Notes: a model not told the origin generated them from the sequence alone. Shown: positions 7,449 through 16,675, counted from the stretch's first letter. The stretch is DNA of 19,776 nucleotides from Bacteroidales bacterium GP3 (GCA_001701075.1 DAAK01000079.1:54686-74461); one strand, 5' to 3'. Program-made: numbers and translations.

Positions 7449-8570
7449 TTATTTATTAGTTGTAACATTCTTCACACTTTCAGCTGTTTCTTCTGTTAAG
7501 CTGTCGTCAAGATTGGTGAAATAGATGTTGCCGGATTTAGTCTCATTAATTTCTCCGTCTATTGATATTTCAAGTACCTTTTTCTTCTTAGCTTGGGCTG
7601 TAAAAGTATGTTCGAAAGTTTCTGTTTGTCCAGATCCTTTGTTCCAAGTGAATTCTAACTTAAATTGTTGAGTATCCGTGGTCAAATCATTCAATGAATA
7701 AATACCTTCCCAAGTTTTTGACTCCTCTGAACTGAAATCCAGTTTCAGATTTTTTGGGAAACATAAATAATACTCACATTCAAGATTAGGATCTTTAAAA
7801 TTATTGTTTTGGTTTATTGAGCCAGGTGTAACATCCCGTACGCTCACGCTTGAACTGCCAGGAATACTTTTCAACACTAATTTCAATCCAAAACTTCTAT
7901 AATTCATTCCGATTTCAACCCCAGTAGTTATAGAGGGATCAAAACCAGATAAAGTACCATAAAACCTCTTTACCCGTGGAAATCGAAAATCTCCTTTTGG
8001 GATTGCAGCTTCATCTCCAGCGACAACATATGCGGTTCCTTTGTTTAACATTTTAAAATAAAACTGCGACTCAGTATTCTTCAAATATAGATAAATAAAA
8101 CTACCCATATTATCTTTTGTAAAATATCCACCCGAATCACCATTATTATCTAAAAAAGGTTCTGCATATTTAATCGGATTTCCATTTTCATATAATTTAT
8201 CTTCCCTTTCTATAAGAATAGTTGCTTCAAAACGATAAGTAAATCCTGTAAGAAGATCTATTGAAATTCCATTTGCACTTGAAAAAAGTCCATATGCATA
8301 TGGTTTCTCAACTGCATTTTCTTCGTTCTTCTTAGTATAAAATACATTTATACCAACAAAAGTATTACCATCGTCTGCGCGCATGAGGTATTCTTCTGAT
8401 TCGTTAATGTAGTCGCCACCAAACGACATTCGGATTGTCTTCATCATAGGTTTTTCTTTCTCTCTATGGGTGCGGTGGTTGCCGTCTTCAAGCGGATCAA
8501 AATCACTCTTACAAGCTGATAAAGAGCCAAGTAAAAGTATTAGCAAAAGACTATTTAAAAGTTTTTTCAT
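7449..8570 (-). CDS. AT-rich lipoprotein of unknown family
   Basis: This 373-residue protein has a signal peptide ending in lipobox SLSAC, with acylation expected at Cys20, then a charged linker (HRTHREKEKP). The remainder is predicted mostly beta. A IRMSFGGDY strand, a GINVFYTKK strand and a closing KKKKVLEISIDGEI strand recall the layout of fimbrillin / Mfa-like lipoproteins, but I do not recognise a family and this link is weak. The codon use differs sharply from its neighbours: a hand count over 8041-8220 gives roughly a quarter G+C, against about 60% at 8701-8760 in rpe. This may point to recent acquisition or a fast-evolving surface protein. It follows rpe on the same strand after 56 bp without an obvious terminator or promoter, so it may be read from the dedA-rpe transcript. 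Confidence 0.75.
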   Translation of the reverse strand: MKKLLNSLLLILLLGSLSACKSDFDPLEDGNHRTHREKEKPMMKTIRMSFGGDYINESEEYLMRADDGNTFVGINVFYTKKNEENAVEKPYAYGLFSSANGISIDLLTGFTYRFEATILIEREDKLYENGNPIKYAEPFLDNNGDSGGYFTKDNMGSFIYLYLKNTESQFYFKMLNKGTAYVVAGDEAAIPKGDFRFPRVKRFYGTLSGFDPSITTGVEIGMNYRSFGLKLVLKSIPGSSSVSVRDVTPGSINQNNNFKDPNLECEYYLCFPKNLKLDFSSEESKTWEGIYSLNDLTTDTQQFKLEFTWNKGSGQTETFEHTFTAQAKKKKVLEISIDGEINETKSGNIYFTNLDDSLTEETAESVKNVTTNK

Positions 8571-8626
8571 GATATAAGGTTGTTTATGTTTCTTATTGAT
8601 TTAAGGTTGATTGAAGGATATCCGAT

Positions 8627-9271
8627 TTAAAGCACCTTCAGGCTTCTGATGGCAGCATTCATATCCGGATTGCCAAATACATAGCTCCCTGCCACAAGCA
8701 CATCGGCACCCGCAGCTGCAAGCTCTGCTCCCGTCTTTTCATTGACACCGCCGTCTACCTCGATCATGGCCTTAGAACAGCTTCCGTCGCGAAGTTCACG
8801 CAATTTCCTTACCTTCTCCAGTGTATGCTTGATGAATGGTTGACCACCAAAACCGGGTTCAACCGACATAAGAAGCACCAAATCAAGCTCAGAGATAATA
8901 TCTTCAAGAGTTGATACTGGTGTGGCTGGATTCAAAGTCACGCCTGCCATCATCCCTGCCTCATGGATATGCTGGACTGTGCTATAGAGATGAAGACAAG
9001 CCTCCTGATGCACGTTCATTATGGCAGCTCCCAATTTCTTCACATGTGAAATCCATTTCTCAGGCTCCACGGTCATCATATGCACGTCGAGCGGCTTCTC
9101 ACATGTCTTGGCTACACCCTGAAGCACTGGAAATCCAAACGAAATGTTGGGCACCAACACACCATCCATCACGTCAAGATGAAGGAAATCTGCTTCAGAA
9201 GCATTGATCTTTTCTATTTCCTTTCCTAAATTGAGGAAATCGGCTGCAAGCAGCGATGGAGATATCTTCAT
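8627..9271 (-). CDS. rpe: Ribulose-phosphate 3-epimerase
   Basis: This 214-residue cytoplasmic TIM-barrel enzyme interconverts D-ribulose 5-phosphate and D-xylulose 5-phosphate in the pentose phosphate pathway. It opens with ISPSLLAADF, the family's N-terminal strand. The metal ligands and catalytic residues are visible: His31 and Asp33 in HLDVMDG, His64 in DVHMM and Asp173 in MIEVDGGV. The phosphate-binding loops EPGFGGQPF and VAGSYVFG are also present. Length is normal for the family. Its ATG overlaps the stop of the DedA gene (ATGA), so the two are probably translationally coupled. Confidence 0.97.
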   Translation of the reverse strand: MKISPSLLAADFLNLGKEIEKINASEADFLHLDVMDGVLVPNISFGFPVLQGVAKTCEKPLDVHMMTVEPEKWISHVKKLGAAIMNVHQEACLHLYSTVQHIHEAGMMAGVTLNPATPVSTLEDIISELDLVLLMSVEPGFGGQPFIKHTLEKVRKLRELRDGSCSKAMIEVDGGVNEKTGAELAAAGADVLVAGSYVFGNPDMNAAIRSLKVL

Positions 9272-9945
9272 TTGTTTGTATTGTAGGTTTTCTTTTTAAA
9301 AGCGTTGTATAGAATATAGAGGATGCATATTCCAAAGAGCGCATACCCTGCATATGTCAGATAGCTATTGTATTGCTCTACCTTTTCAAACAACTGGTCG
9401 GGAGACACATGCAGAGAAAGCCAGTATCCAAGGGCTGCCAAAATAGCATTCCAAACCATAGCTCCAAGAGTAGTGAAGAGAGCAAACACTCCAATATTCA
9501 TCCTCGAAAGGCCTGCAGGTATTGAAATAAGCTGACGGATTGCCGGTATCAGGCGTCCAATGAAAGTAGATATTGCCCCATGTTTGTCAAAATATGCTTC
9601 AGCTTTATCCACCTTAGCCCTGTCGATGAGACACGCATGCCCAAACTTGCTGTCGGCAAAGGCATACACTATCGGCCTGCCTACCCAAAGCGAAAGGAAA
9701 TAATTGATGAAGGCTCCGCATAGAGCACCCAACGTGGCAACCAGGACAACAATGAAGATATTCATATCACCTCCAACACCAGTGTTGGTACAAGCAAGAT
9801 ATGCTGCCGGTGGCACTACCACCTCACTCGGGAATGGTATGAAAGAACTCTCTATCATCATGAATAGAAACACAAAAAGATAATTTGCGTTCTCTACAAA
9901 CCATTGGAAAAACTGCGAGGCATCGAAAAGACTTGCAAGTATCAT
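9268..9945 (-). CDS. DedA / VTT-domain family membrane protein
   Basis: This is a 225-residue polytopic inner-membrane protein of the DedA family (SNARE-associated Golgi / VTT domain). Members act in lipid carrier recycling (undecaprenyl phosphate or phosphatidylethanolamine flipping) and membrane homeostasis; which substrate applies here is unknown. The family signatures are visible: an early ESSFIPFPSEVVVPPA re-entrant segment and the later block FIGRLIPAIRQLISIPAGLS with GRxxPxxR, followed by FTTLGAMVWN. Several hydrophobic helices follow, and a short basic tail (KKKTYNTNK) ends the protein. It is the first gene of a unit with rpe, which overlaps it by ATGA, and it has a recognisable promoter upstream. 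Confidence 0.93.
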   Translation of the reverse strand: MILASLFDASQFFQWFVENANYLFVFLFMMIESSFIPFPSEVVVPPAAYLACTNTGVGGDMNIFIVVLVATLGALCGAFINYFLSLWVGRPIVYAFADSKFGHACLIDRAKVDKAEAYFDKHGAISTFIGRLIPAIRQLISIPAGLSRMNIGVFALFTTLGAMVWNAILAALGYWLSLHVSPDQLFEKVEQYNSYLTYAGYALFGICILYILYNAFKKKTYNTNK

Positions 9946-10025
9946 ATTTGTGTCTTGATTGCTGGTAAATTAATGTTTATACAACGTTTTATTGTGAAAT
10001 TATAGCCATTCCTACAACATCATTG

Positions 10026-10057
10026 CAAATTTAGCAATAAAAATCTATTCCTACAAT
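10026..10057 (-). promoter_or_regulatory. Bacteroidetes-type promoter of the dedA-rpe unit
   Basis: Read on the minus strand, ATTG (10054-10057) supplies the -33 TTG, and after 20 bp TAAATTTG (10026-10033) matches TAnnTTTG exactly. Transcription would begin near 10019, giving a leader of about 75 nt before the DedA ATG. It lies in the gap after miaA, where no terminator was seen, so the unit may also receive read-through. Confidence 0.75.
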
Positions 10058-10074
10058 ATAAATGACGTAATTTT

Positions 10075-11067
10075 TTACCTTTTAATTGGAATATTTTCAG
10101 TCCTATCAGGAATAATCCGGAACTCTTGAAGCCAAGTATTCACCATATCGTTGAATTCATCGTCCGGCATATCATAAGGAAGCCAGCGTATAGGGATACC
10201 CCTTTTTTCCATCCCTCTAAACCAAGTCATCTGCCTCTTAGCAAACTGATGGATAGCTATTTCAAGTTGTCGTCGCATATCTTCAAGGTTCAGCTGCCCT
10301 ATGACATGAAGAGTGACAAATTTATATTCAAGGCCATAATAGATTAGATCGTCTGGATTTATGCCACTTGCTATCAGATCTCTTATCTCATCTATCATCC
10401 CCTCTTCCAATCTTGCATCAAGACGCCGAGTTATCCTTTCTCGCCTCGCATCACGCGGAATATCAATTCCTACGACAAGGCTATCAAGTGGACATGCGGA
10501 AGCTCTGTCCGCTGCCTCAGCCTCCTCCGGATGATCGGTGTAATACTGCTGTATTTCTATTGCCCTAAGTGCACGGTCGCGGGTATCTACGTCAGTAGTA
10601 TTATGGAGAGTCTTATAAGTCTTGAGTATTTCTGTCAGTTCCTCCAGACTTTTTCCAGTCAGAGCCTCGCGGAGTGAATCGTTTCTTGCCACTTCTGGCA
10701 TCACGAGTCCTGACAAAGCAGCCTCAACATACATCCCGGTGCCTCCACAAAGCACAGGGAGTTTTCCTCTGGAAAGGATATCATCCTTAGCCTTCCGGAA
10801 ATCTGCAAGAAACCGATGAAGATTATATTTCTCCCCGGCATTGGCAATGTCGATAAGATGATACTTTACGTTGCCATATTCAATAAGGTCTTTACCTGTG
10901 CCGATATCCATGCCACGGTAGACCTGACGGCTGTCGCCGCTTATGATCTCGCCATCAAACGAAGAGGCAATGGCGACAGCCCGGCGTGTTTTTCCACATG
11001 CCGTCGGACCTACCACTGCAATAATCTCAGGTCTTCGATTTTCTCCAATCTTTTGGTCTGAATTCAC
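10075..11067 (-). CDS. miaA: tRNA dimethylallyltransferase
   Basis: This 330-residue cytoplasmic enzyme transfers a dimethylallyl group to N6 of A37 in tRNAs reading UNN codons. The P-loop GPTACGKT is at residues 20-27, followed by ISGDSRQVYRGMDIGTGK, where the Asp and Gln bind tRNA or the diphosphate. Then come YHLIDI, PVLCGGTGMYVEAAL, the RALRAIE segment and the late FAKRQMTWFRG block, all typical of MiaA. The start is a GTG (11065-11067) that overlaps the upstream gene's TGA as GTGA, so translation is probably coupled to that gene. A rarer start codon in this arrangement may limit its expression. Bacteroidales can carry two MiaA-like genes; which one this is cannot be decided here. Confidence 0.95.
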   Translation of the reverse strand: MNSDQKIGENRRPEIIAVVGPTACGKTRRAVAIASSFDGEIISGDSRQVYRGMDIGTGKDLIEYGNVKYHLIDIANAGEKYNLHRFLADFRKAKDDILSRGKLPVLCGGTGMYVEAALSGLVMPEVARNDSLREALTGKSLEELTEILKTYKTLHNTTDVDTRDRALRAIEIQQYYTDHPEEAEAADRASACPLDSLVVGIDIPRDARRERITRRLDARLEEGMIDEIRDLIASGINPDDLIYYGLEYKFVTLHVIGQLNLEDMRRQLEIAIHQFAKRQMTWFRGMEKRGIPIRWLPYDMPDDEFNDMVNTWLQEFRIIPDRTENIPIKR

Positions 11068-12428
11068 TCTTCCTGCTTATGATATGTGCTACTGCTTTTC
11101 TTTCCGGATGCTTCACGCAAGAATTTCTTTAGCCTAAAAAATTTGGTATCGCTATTGAATTCTGCAATATGAATCCATTTGTCGTCTTGCAAATCAAGCT
11201 TTGATTTCCTTACATCGGTAAGCGTAAGATTTCCTTTATACGACTTTATCTTATTTTTTCTGAAACCATCCTCATCATAAGTTCGCTCAGTGAGAATTAT
11301 AGTGGAGAGGCGGGAAAGGTCGTTAAGAGCAGTTGTTGCAATTTTTAACGGCTCCTGATTATAGATTTTCTTGACCGTATTGAAATGAATCCATTCTCCT
11401 TTTTCTGCCAGGTCCGGATAGTCAGTGATATCTCCGTCGAGGAAATAAAAATACCTTAAAAGCGAGTACTTTTCTATACCGGCAAGATGACGTCCGAAGA
11501 AAAACCTGAGTTCGCCACCCCTCTTTCCTGTCATACGCTCTACGATGTTCCTAACTTCTGAAGTAGGAATACCATTGACCGTGCGTCTTGTAATGAAAGG
11601 CGTATCAAACACTCCATCTTTCTGATTAAGCCGATCAAATGCATTGCGGTTGATGTAGATATATTCGCCGCATATGACATAGAAGCGGAGATAAGTATGC
11701 GCAGTTACGTCCCTGAGTTCTTCAGGGGTAATGATTTCATTATGCTCCTGAAGGTCGAGATAAAGATTGTAGTATCTCATCATGAAGTAGACTTCATCGA
11801 GCATAATGGTGATCACGACTATCCAAAGGAATACATACCAATCCCGTCCGTTCTGGTTGATATTTACATATTCTTTCAGATAATAATACCATACGATTAC
11901 TGTCAGCACTGCAAAGACACAGACAATATTCTTAAGTTGGATATCTGTCTCCCTGTTTGACATCAACCCGAAGTATCCTCGCTCTTTTGCACCTCCATAT
12001 TGCATTTTAAAACGCTTGTAGGTAGGCATTTTCTTCTTGAAAACTATAGCAAACAAGGAGACGACGAATGTCATCGGAACCAGGATAAGCGATGGGAGAA
12101 ATGGATCATTGAAAAAGATCATTTCATTTGGAAAATCATATAGTCCCAAAATCTGTATCAAGACAAGGATTATGCTTGTGAAAGTGTAGCCAATCATACT
12201 ATAGAGGATTGTTTCCACTACCACCATACATCCTGCATTGTCAGAAATATTATTGTTCCAGATCATCCCGTAAAGCACGGCACAGAGAAAAAGCGACAAG
12301 GCAGGTGCCATATAATAAGGCAACATATGCACTCCTCCCATTGCTGCTGCTATACACAGTAGCGATATGGCGAGATTTCGCCATAGGTAGTAGAGCTGCA
12401 TACTGTTGATTTTCCTCAGGTCTTCCAT
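11064..12428 (-). CDS. Six-TM membrane protein with soluble C-terminal domain, unrecognised
   Basis: I do not recognise this 454-residue protein. Hydrophobic segments lie at about residues 18-35, 38-57, 67-96, 109-130, 166-183 and 197-217. A basic loop (KKKMPTYKRFKMQYGGAKER) separates the fourth and fifth, suggesting that the loop and the C-terminus face the cytoplasm. The final 235 residues are soluble, with an EEL/RD helix after ITPEELRD, a TGKRGGELRFFFGRH segment and a YSLLRYFYFLDGDITDYPDL segment; none matches a motif I know. The tail is basic and low in complexity. It starts 26 bp after the DPP-IV gene and overlaps miaA by GTGA, so it belongs to the same compact run. No signal peptide is seen. 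The clean start (ATG) and full-length hydrophobic pattern make a real gene very likely. Confidence 0.85.
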   Translation of the reverse strand: MEDLRKINSMQLYYLWRNLAISLLCIAAAMGGVHMLPYYMAPALSLFLCAVLYGMIWNNNISDNAGCMVVVETILYSMIGYTFTSIILVLIQILGLYDFPNEMIFFNDPFLPSLILVPMTFVVSLFAIVFKKKMPTYKRFKMQYGGAKERGYFGLMSNRETDIQLKNIVCVFAVLTVIVWYYYLKEYVNINQNGRDWYVFLWIVVITIMLDEVYFMMRYYNLYLDLQEHNEIITPEELRDVTAHTYLRFYVICGEYIYINRNAFDRLNQKDGVFDTPFITRRTVNGIPTSEVRNIVERMTGKRGGELRFFFGRHLAGIEKYSLLRYFYFLDGDITDYPDLAEKGEWIHFNTVKKIYNQEPLKIATTALNDLSRLSTIILTERTYDEDGFRKNKIKSYKGNLTLTDVRKSKLDLQDDKWIHIAEFNSDTKFFRLKKFLREASGKKSSSTYHKQEE

Positions 12429-12454
12429 TTTGATGTCAGTCAGTTTTTCCGATA

Positions 12455-14635
12455 TTATTTCAGGTTAGTATCCAAGAAATCCACTACCCTGCGATAGAGC
12501 TGTGTACGCGCATTGCAAGTGCGCAGGGAATGATCCATTCCAGTGAATACCATCATATCAAACAGATGTCCTTCAAAGCTCAGTTTTGAGGTATATTTCA
12601 ATGTGTTGTAGAAATGCACATTGTCATCGCTCGAGCCGCTCATTATAAGCAGGCGTCCTTTAAGTCTATGGCTTCTTCCGATAGCTGAGGCTTCTGCATA
12701 TCCTTCTTCGTTCTGACCCGGAGTGCGCATGAATCGCTCTGTATAGATGGAATCATACCAATGCCAGTCGGTCACAGCAGCCATTGCGACACCGCATTTG
12801 AACGGCGAGTTTTCTGCACTCATTTCCATAAGTGTCATATAGCCTCCGTAGCTCCATCCGAAAAGCGACATGCGTGAAGCATCGACATATGGCAATTTAG
12901 CTATCTCATTCGCTCCTGCTATCTGGTCTTCAGTCTCATATTTTCCAAGATGCATATAGACACTTTGACACCATTCTGTGCTTCTTCCACCAGTGCCTCG
13001 ACCATCCACGGCAGCTACTACATATCCGGATTGGGCTATAAAGTTGAGTCCGTCAAGATGCCATTTGTTGGTCACCTCCTGAGAGCCTGGGCCATTATAT
13101 TGATACATAAGAAGTGGATATTTCTTTGATGCGTTGAAATCTGCCGGCTTCATTATCATTGCATCCATATCCTGGCCAATGGCATTCTTCACCTTGGTGA
13201 GCTCGAATTTCGGTGCATCCGCATATTTAGCAGCATAAGCAGCATTCATCTCAAGCTCGCTGACTTTTTTTCCAGTGGTGCTCCACACAGTATATTGGGG
13301 AGGAGTATTCACATCACTCCAGTTTCTGACATAATATGAGAAGTCTTTGCTGAAAGAGCATGATTCCCAACCTGGACCATCATGAAGAAGTTTCATGACC
13401 CCTTTTGCATCTACCATGGCCACATTACGGTTGACGGCACCAAGTTTTGTGGTTTGCACGAAATGAGAACCTGCTGCAGATTTTCCGTAATAATTGGTCA
13501 CATTGAAATCTCCATTAGTGATCTGGCGCAGCAGCCGGCCGTTGTAGCTATACTCATATAGATGTGTCCAGCCACTTCTATCGGAAGCAATCACGAAAGA
13601 GTCGTTGCCATATCTGACCATATTATACACGTCATTGTCTATCCATGCCTTACTTTGCTCTGAATAGACCTGTGTTGCGACCGTTGAAGCAGGATTGACA
13701 CTGAAAATCCGCAGATCATTCTGGTCTCTGTTGAGCTTCATCACCATCAGCCTCTCCCCTTTCCCATCAAATTGGATATTGGGAACATAGTCGTCCTTCT
13801 TAAGCTGAAGGTCCATTTCCTTTATCACTCTTGTATTCAAGTCGTAGGTATGTACGGAGACTATCGAGTTTGGATATCCGGGGAGTGGATACTTATATGT
13901 GAACGACTCTGGATATGGATCGCCAAGTGGATCTTTATCACAGTATGAACGATATGCATCAAAGCTATATGCCGGCACATCCGTTTCGTTCCACTTCACA
14001 AATGCAAGCATCTGGTCGTCGCCACTCCAGCACAGTGAGCACTGCACGCCAAATTCTTCCTCGTATACCCAATCAGGAGCGCCATTAGTGATTTTATTCA
14101 CTTCTCCATCGGTTGTGACAGCAATATCCGTCTGATAATCAAGATTAGATATGAAGATGTTATTATCCCTTACATAGGCGATACGCAGACCATCATGCGA
14201 CATAGTAGCACCTCTCTGAGCCCCTTTGGTCGACACTCGCTGCATGGTATGACGCATTGTGTCGTAGACATAGTATTCTGCAGTGAAACTATAGCGCCAG
14301 ATTCCTTTGACGTCATTCCAAAGAAGGATCTTACGCCCGTTGTCCGACACCTTATAACCGTTGAAAGAGTCAATCTTAAGATCTCCCTTCACTGCATTCA
14401 GGTCGAAGAGCGTACCGGTCTTCTTTCCGGTCTCATAACTGTATATATCAATAGTCTTCCTATCTTTGCTGACCATGCTATAGGTTTTTCCATCGGCCAA
14501 TGGACGCATCTCCCCTATTCCGGCAGGCGCACAAACCTTTATGTCGCAATAATCCTCTACTTTGAGCGGAGCTGCTGCCGAAGCAGCCGCTGCCATACCC
14601 ACTATAGCCATCAGCGCAAGAACCTTTTTCTTCAT
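12455..14635 (-). CDS. Dipeptidyl peptidase IV (S9B family), exported
   Basis: This is a 726-residue serine exopeptidase that removes X-Pro or X-Ala dipeptides from the N-termini of peptides, likely in the periplasm or at the cell surface. A signal peptide (MKKKVLALMAIVGMAAAASA) is present. The N-terminal beta-propeller carries the DWVYEEEFG motif, whose Glu193/Glu194 correspond to the substrate amino-group anchors of DPP-IV. The C-terminal hydrolase domain holds the catalytic triad: Ser595 in GWSYGGYM, Asp670 in SSDDNVHF and His702 in MDHSLRT. Spacings of 75 and 32 residues are close to those of the human enzyme. Bacteroidales use such peptidases to feed on dipeptides. It lies 25 bp after proS and 26 bp before the next gene, in the same run. 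Confidence 0.95.
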   Translation of the reverse strand: MKKKVLALMAIVGMAAAASAAAPLKVEDYCDIKVCAPAGIGEMRPLADGKTYSMVSKDRKTIDIYSYETGKKTGTLFDLNAVKGDLKIDSFNGYKVSDNGRKILLWNDVKGIWRYSFTAEYYVYDTMRHTMQRVSTKGAQRGATMSHDGLRIAYVRDNNIFISNLDYQTDIAVTTDGEVNKITNGAPDWVYEEEFGVQCSLCWSGDDQMLAFVKWNETDVPAYSFDAYRSYCDKDPLGDPYPESFTYKYPLPGYPNSIVSVHTYDLNTRVIKEMDLQLKKDDYVPNIQFDGKGERLMVMKLNRDQNDLRIFSVNPASTVATQVYSEQSKAWIDNDVYNMVRYGNDSFVIASDRSGWTHLYEYSYNGRLLRQITNGDFNVTNYYGKSAAGSHFVQTTKLGAVNRNVAMVDAKGVMKLLHDGPGWESCSFSKDFSYYVRNWSDVNTPPQYTVWSTTGKKVSELEMNAAYAAKYADAPKFELTKVKNAIGQDMDAMIMKPADFNASKKYPLLMYQYNGPGSQEVTNKWHLDGLNFIAQSGYVVAAVDGRGTGGRSTEWCQSVYMHLGKYETEDQIAGANEIAKLPYVDASRMSLFGWSYGGYMTLMEMSAENSPFKCGVAMAAVTDWHWYDSIYTERFMRTPGQNEEGYAEASAIGRSHRLKGRLLIMSGSSDDNVHFYNTLKYTSKLSFEGHLFDMMVFTGMDHSLRTCNARTQLYRRVVDFLDTNLK

Positions 14636-14660
14636 ATCTTACGGAGCTGAAAATTTTAAA

Positions 14661-16142
14661 TTAATAAGAACGCGCGAAAATCACACGACGTGCTGAGGGT
14701 TTACCAGTCACCATACATACACCTGGAGTAGTGTCTCCTTCGAAAGGAATACAGCGGATGGTAGCCTTGGTCTCATCCTTTATCAACTCCTCTGTCTCAG
14801 GAGTGCCATCCCAGTGAGCAAGTATGAACCCTCCTTTTTCTATCTTTTCCTTAAATTCTTCATAGGTATCGGCGGTGGTAGTCATCTCATCACGATACTT
14901 ACGGGCCTTTTCAAGGAGGTTCTTCTGAATGTCTTCGAGCAGGCTTGCCACTGTGTCTTCGATTCCTTCAAGAGGCAAGGTCTCTTTTTCCAGTGTGTCA
15001 CGGCGCATGACTTCCACTGTACCGTTCTCAAGATCGCGGGCACCGATGGCGAGGCGCACGGGGACACCCTTTACTTCATAGTCGGCAAATTTAAAGCCGG
15101 GACGCTTGTTGTCGGCATCGTCATATTTGACACTTATTCCTTTAGCGCGTAGATTCTTCACTATAGAATCAACTCTCTCTGAAATCTTAGCAAGGCTCTC
15201 AGCATCCTTATAGATTGGCACAATCACAACCTGAATAGGTGCGAGATGAGGAGGAAGCACAAGGCCATTGTCGTCAGAATGAGTCATGATAAGCGCACCC
15301 ATCAGTCGGGTTGAGACTCCCCATGAGGTAGCCCATACATATTCCGGCTTATTATCCTTGTTGATATATGTCACATCAAATGCTTTGGCAAAGTTTTGAC
15401 CGAGGAAATGGCTTGTGCCAGACTGAAGGGCCTTACCATCTTGCATCATCGCCTCGATAGTGAATGTGTCGACTGCACCGGCAAACCTCTCATTAGGAGA
15501 TTTTACACCCTTGATGACGGGGACAGCCATATAGTTTTCGGCAAAATCAGCATATACTTCAAGCATCTTTCTTGCCTCAGCCTCAGCCTCTTCTCTTGTG
15601 GCATGGGCTGTGTGACCCTCTTGCCAAAGGAATTCAGCAGTACGAAGGAACATTCTTGTCCTCATTTCCCAACGCATCACGTTGGCCCACTGGTTGATAA
15701 GGATTGGGAGATCACGATATGAATGAATCCAGTTCTTATATGTATTCCATATGATGGTCTCTGAAGTAGGACGAATGATAAGTTCCTCTTCGAGCTTAGC
15801 CTCCGGGTCTACTACAACACCGTTGCCATCAGGGTCATTCTTCAGGCGATAATGGGTCACAACAGCACATTCCTTAGCGAATCCCTCTACATGCTCAGCC
15901 TCGCGGCAAAGAAATGACTTGGGGATAAGAAGAGGGAAATATGCATTCTGATGTCCCGTTGCCTTAAACATATCGTCGAGCGTACGCTGCATCTTCTCCC
16001 AAATGGCGTAGCCATAGGGTTTGATGACCATGCAACCTCTCACTGCAGACTGCTCTGCGAGATCGGCCTTTACAACGAGTTCGTTATACCACTGTGAATA
16101 ATTGTCTGATCTTTTTGTAAAATTCTTTAGTTCTTTTGCCAT
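14661..16142 (-). CDS. proS: Prolyl-tRNA synthetase (short, archaeal/eukaryal-type ProRS)
   Basis: This 493-residue class II aminoacyl-tRNA synthetase charges tRNA-Pro. The N-terminus TKRSDNYSQWYNELVVKADL, the motif-2 region RWEMRTRMFLRTAEFLWQEG and the anticodon-binding domain (about residues 280-400) are characteristic. The protein ends ARSY: the conserved C-terminal tyrosine of the short ProRS form that reaches back to the active site. It lacks the editing insertion of the long bacterial form, as in Bacteroidetes generally. It follows the DUF4293 gene after 59 bp and is followed after 25 bp by the DPP-IV gene. A TATATTTG word just before the ATG is too close to act as a normal -7 box. Confidence 0.97.
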   Translation of the reverse strand: MAKELKNFTKRSDNYSQWYNELVVKADLAEQSAVRGCMVIKPYGYAIWEKMQRTLDDMFKATGHQNAYFPLLIPKSFLCREAEHVEGFAKECAVVTHYRLKNDPDGNGVVVDPEAKLEEELIIRPTSETIIWNTYKNWIHSYRDLPILINQWANVMRWEMRTRMFLRTAEFLWQEGHTAHATREEAEAEARKMLEVYADFAENYMAVPVIKGVKSPNERFAGAVDTFTIEAMMQDGKALQSGTSHFLGQNFAKAFDVTYINKDNKPEYVWATSWGVSTRLMGALIMTHSDDNGLVLPPHLAPIQVVIVPIYKDAESLAKISERVDSIVKNLRAKGISVKYDDADNKRPGFKFADYEVKGVPVRLAIGARDLENGTVEVMRRDTLEKETLPLEGIEDTVASLLEDIQKNLLEKARKYRDEMTTTADTYEEFKEKIEKGGFILAHWDGTPETEELIKDETKATIRCIPFEGDTTPGVCMVTGKPSARRVIFARSY

Positions 16143-16201
16143 GACAATGCAAATATATTATCCTAATTAAAGGTTTTGATTTTATATTTTATATTTAGTC
16201 T

Positions 16202-16675
16202 TTACCGCAACCTGTCTGCTGCCCTGAGTTTCTTATGGTCGCCTGAAATCAGACGATAAGCAAGGATATCTGCTATTAGGGCCAACACTGGTGCACAAAT
16301 GAAGACGCTCCAGCTGACATTCGACTGGAAATCGGATGCAAATCCGGGTGCGGCAAACGCTATGATCACTCCAGCTGCTACACTGAAGAGGGCCGAGATA
16401 AGCGCCACTTTCTTCTGCAGATTTAAATTCTTGAAGCAGAAAATGTCGATCAGCGGAAGTATACATGCCAATAGCGACACGATGAAAAGGAATATCGTGC
16501 CTATGCCGGTGGCCTCATCAGGAGCAGTAGCTATACCCTCCCTGAAAATGCCAAGAGCAGTCACATTGAATGTGTATGCTTCAGTCTGAATCTGTCCGAG
16601 TGAACAGAACGAGAAAATCCCCATCATTACCCCAGCAATCAGCAGCATGACTGTCTGCCATCTCTGTATTACCAT
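16202..16675 (-). CDS. DUF4293 family membrane protein
   Basis: This 157-residue protein opens with VIQRWQTVMLLIAG and has four hydrophobic helices (about residues 7-27, 58-80, 87-110 and 121-143). The IFLFIVSLLACILPLIDIFCFKNLNLQKK segment and the ADRLR ending are hallmarks of DUF4293, a small Bacteroidetes membrane family of unknown function. It is the first gene of the minus-strand run leading to proS and miaA and is divergent from the TPR gene. A weak -7-like word (TATATTTA) lies upstream, but the -33 spacing is poor. Confidence 0.88.
   Translation of the reverse strand: MVIQRWQTVMLLIAGVMMGIFSFCSLGQIQTEAYTFNVTALGIFREGIATAPDEATGIGTIFLFIVSLLACILPLIDIFCFKNLNLQKKVALISALFSVAAGVIIAFAAPGFASDFQSNVSWSVFICAPVLALIADILAYRLISGDHKKLRAADRLR

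Noticed and set aside
14195..14650. 151-codon frame on the + strand
   Set aside because: It is antisense to the DPP-IV gene and has no recognisable domain.
16150..16157. TATATTTG as a -7 box for proS
   Set aside because: It lies directly before the ATG, which would leave almost no leader, and no TTG occurs at the right distance upstream.
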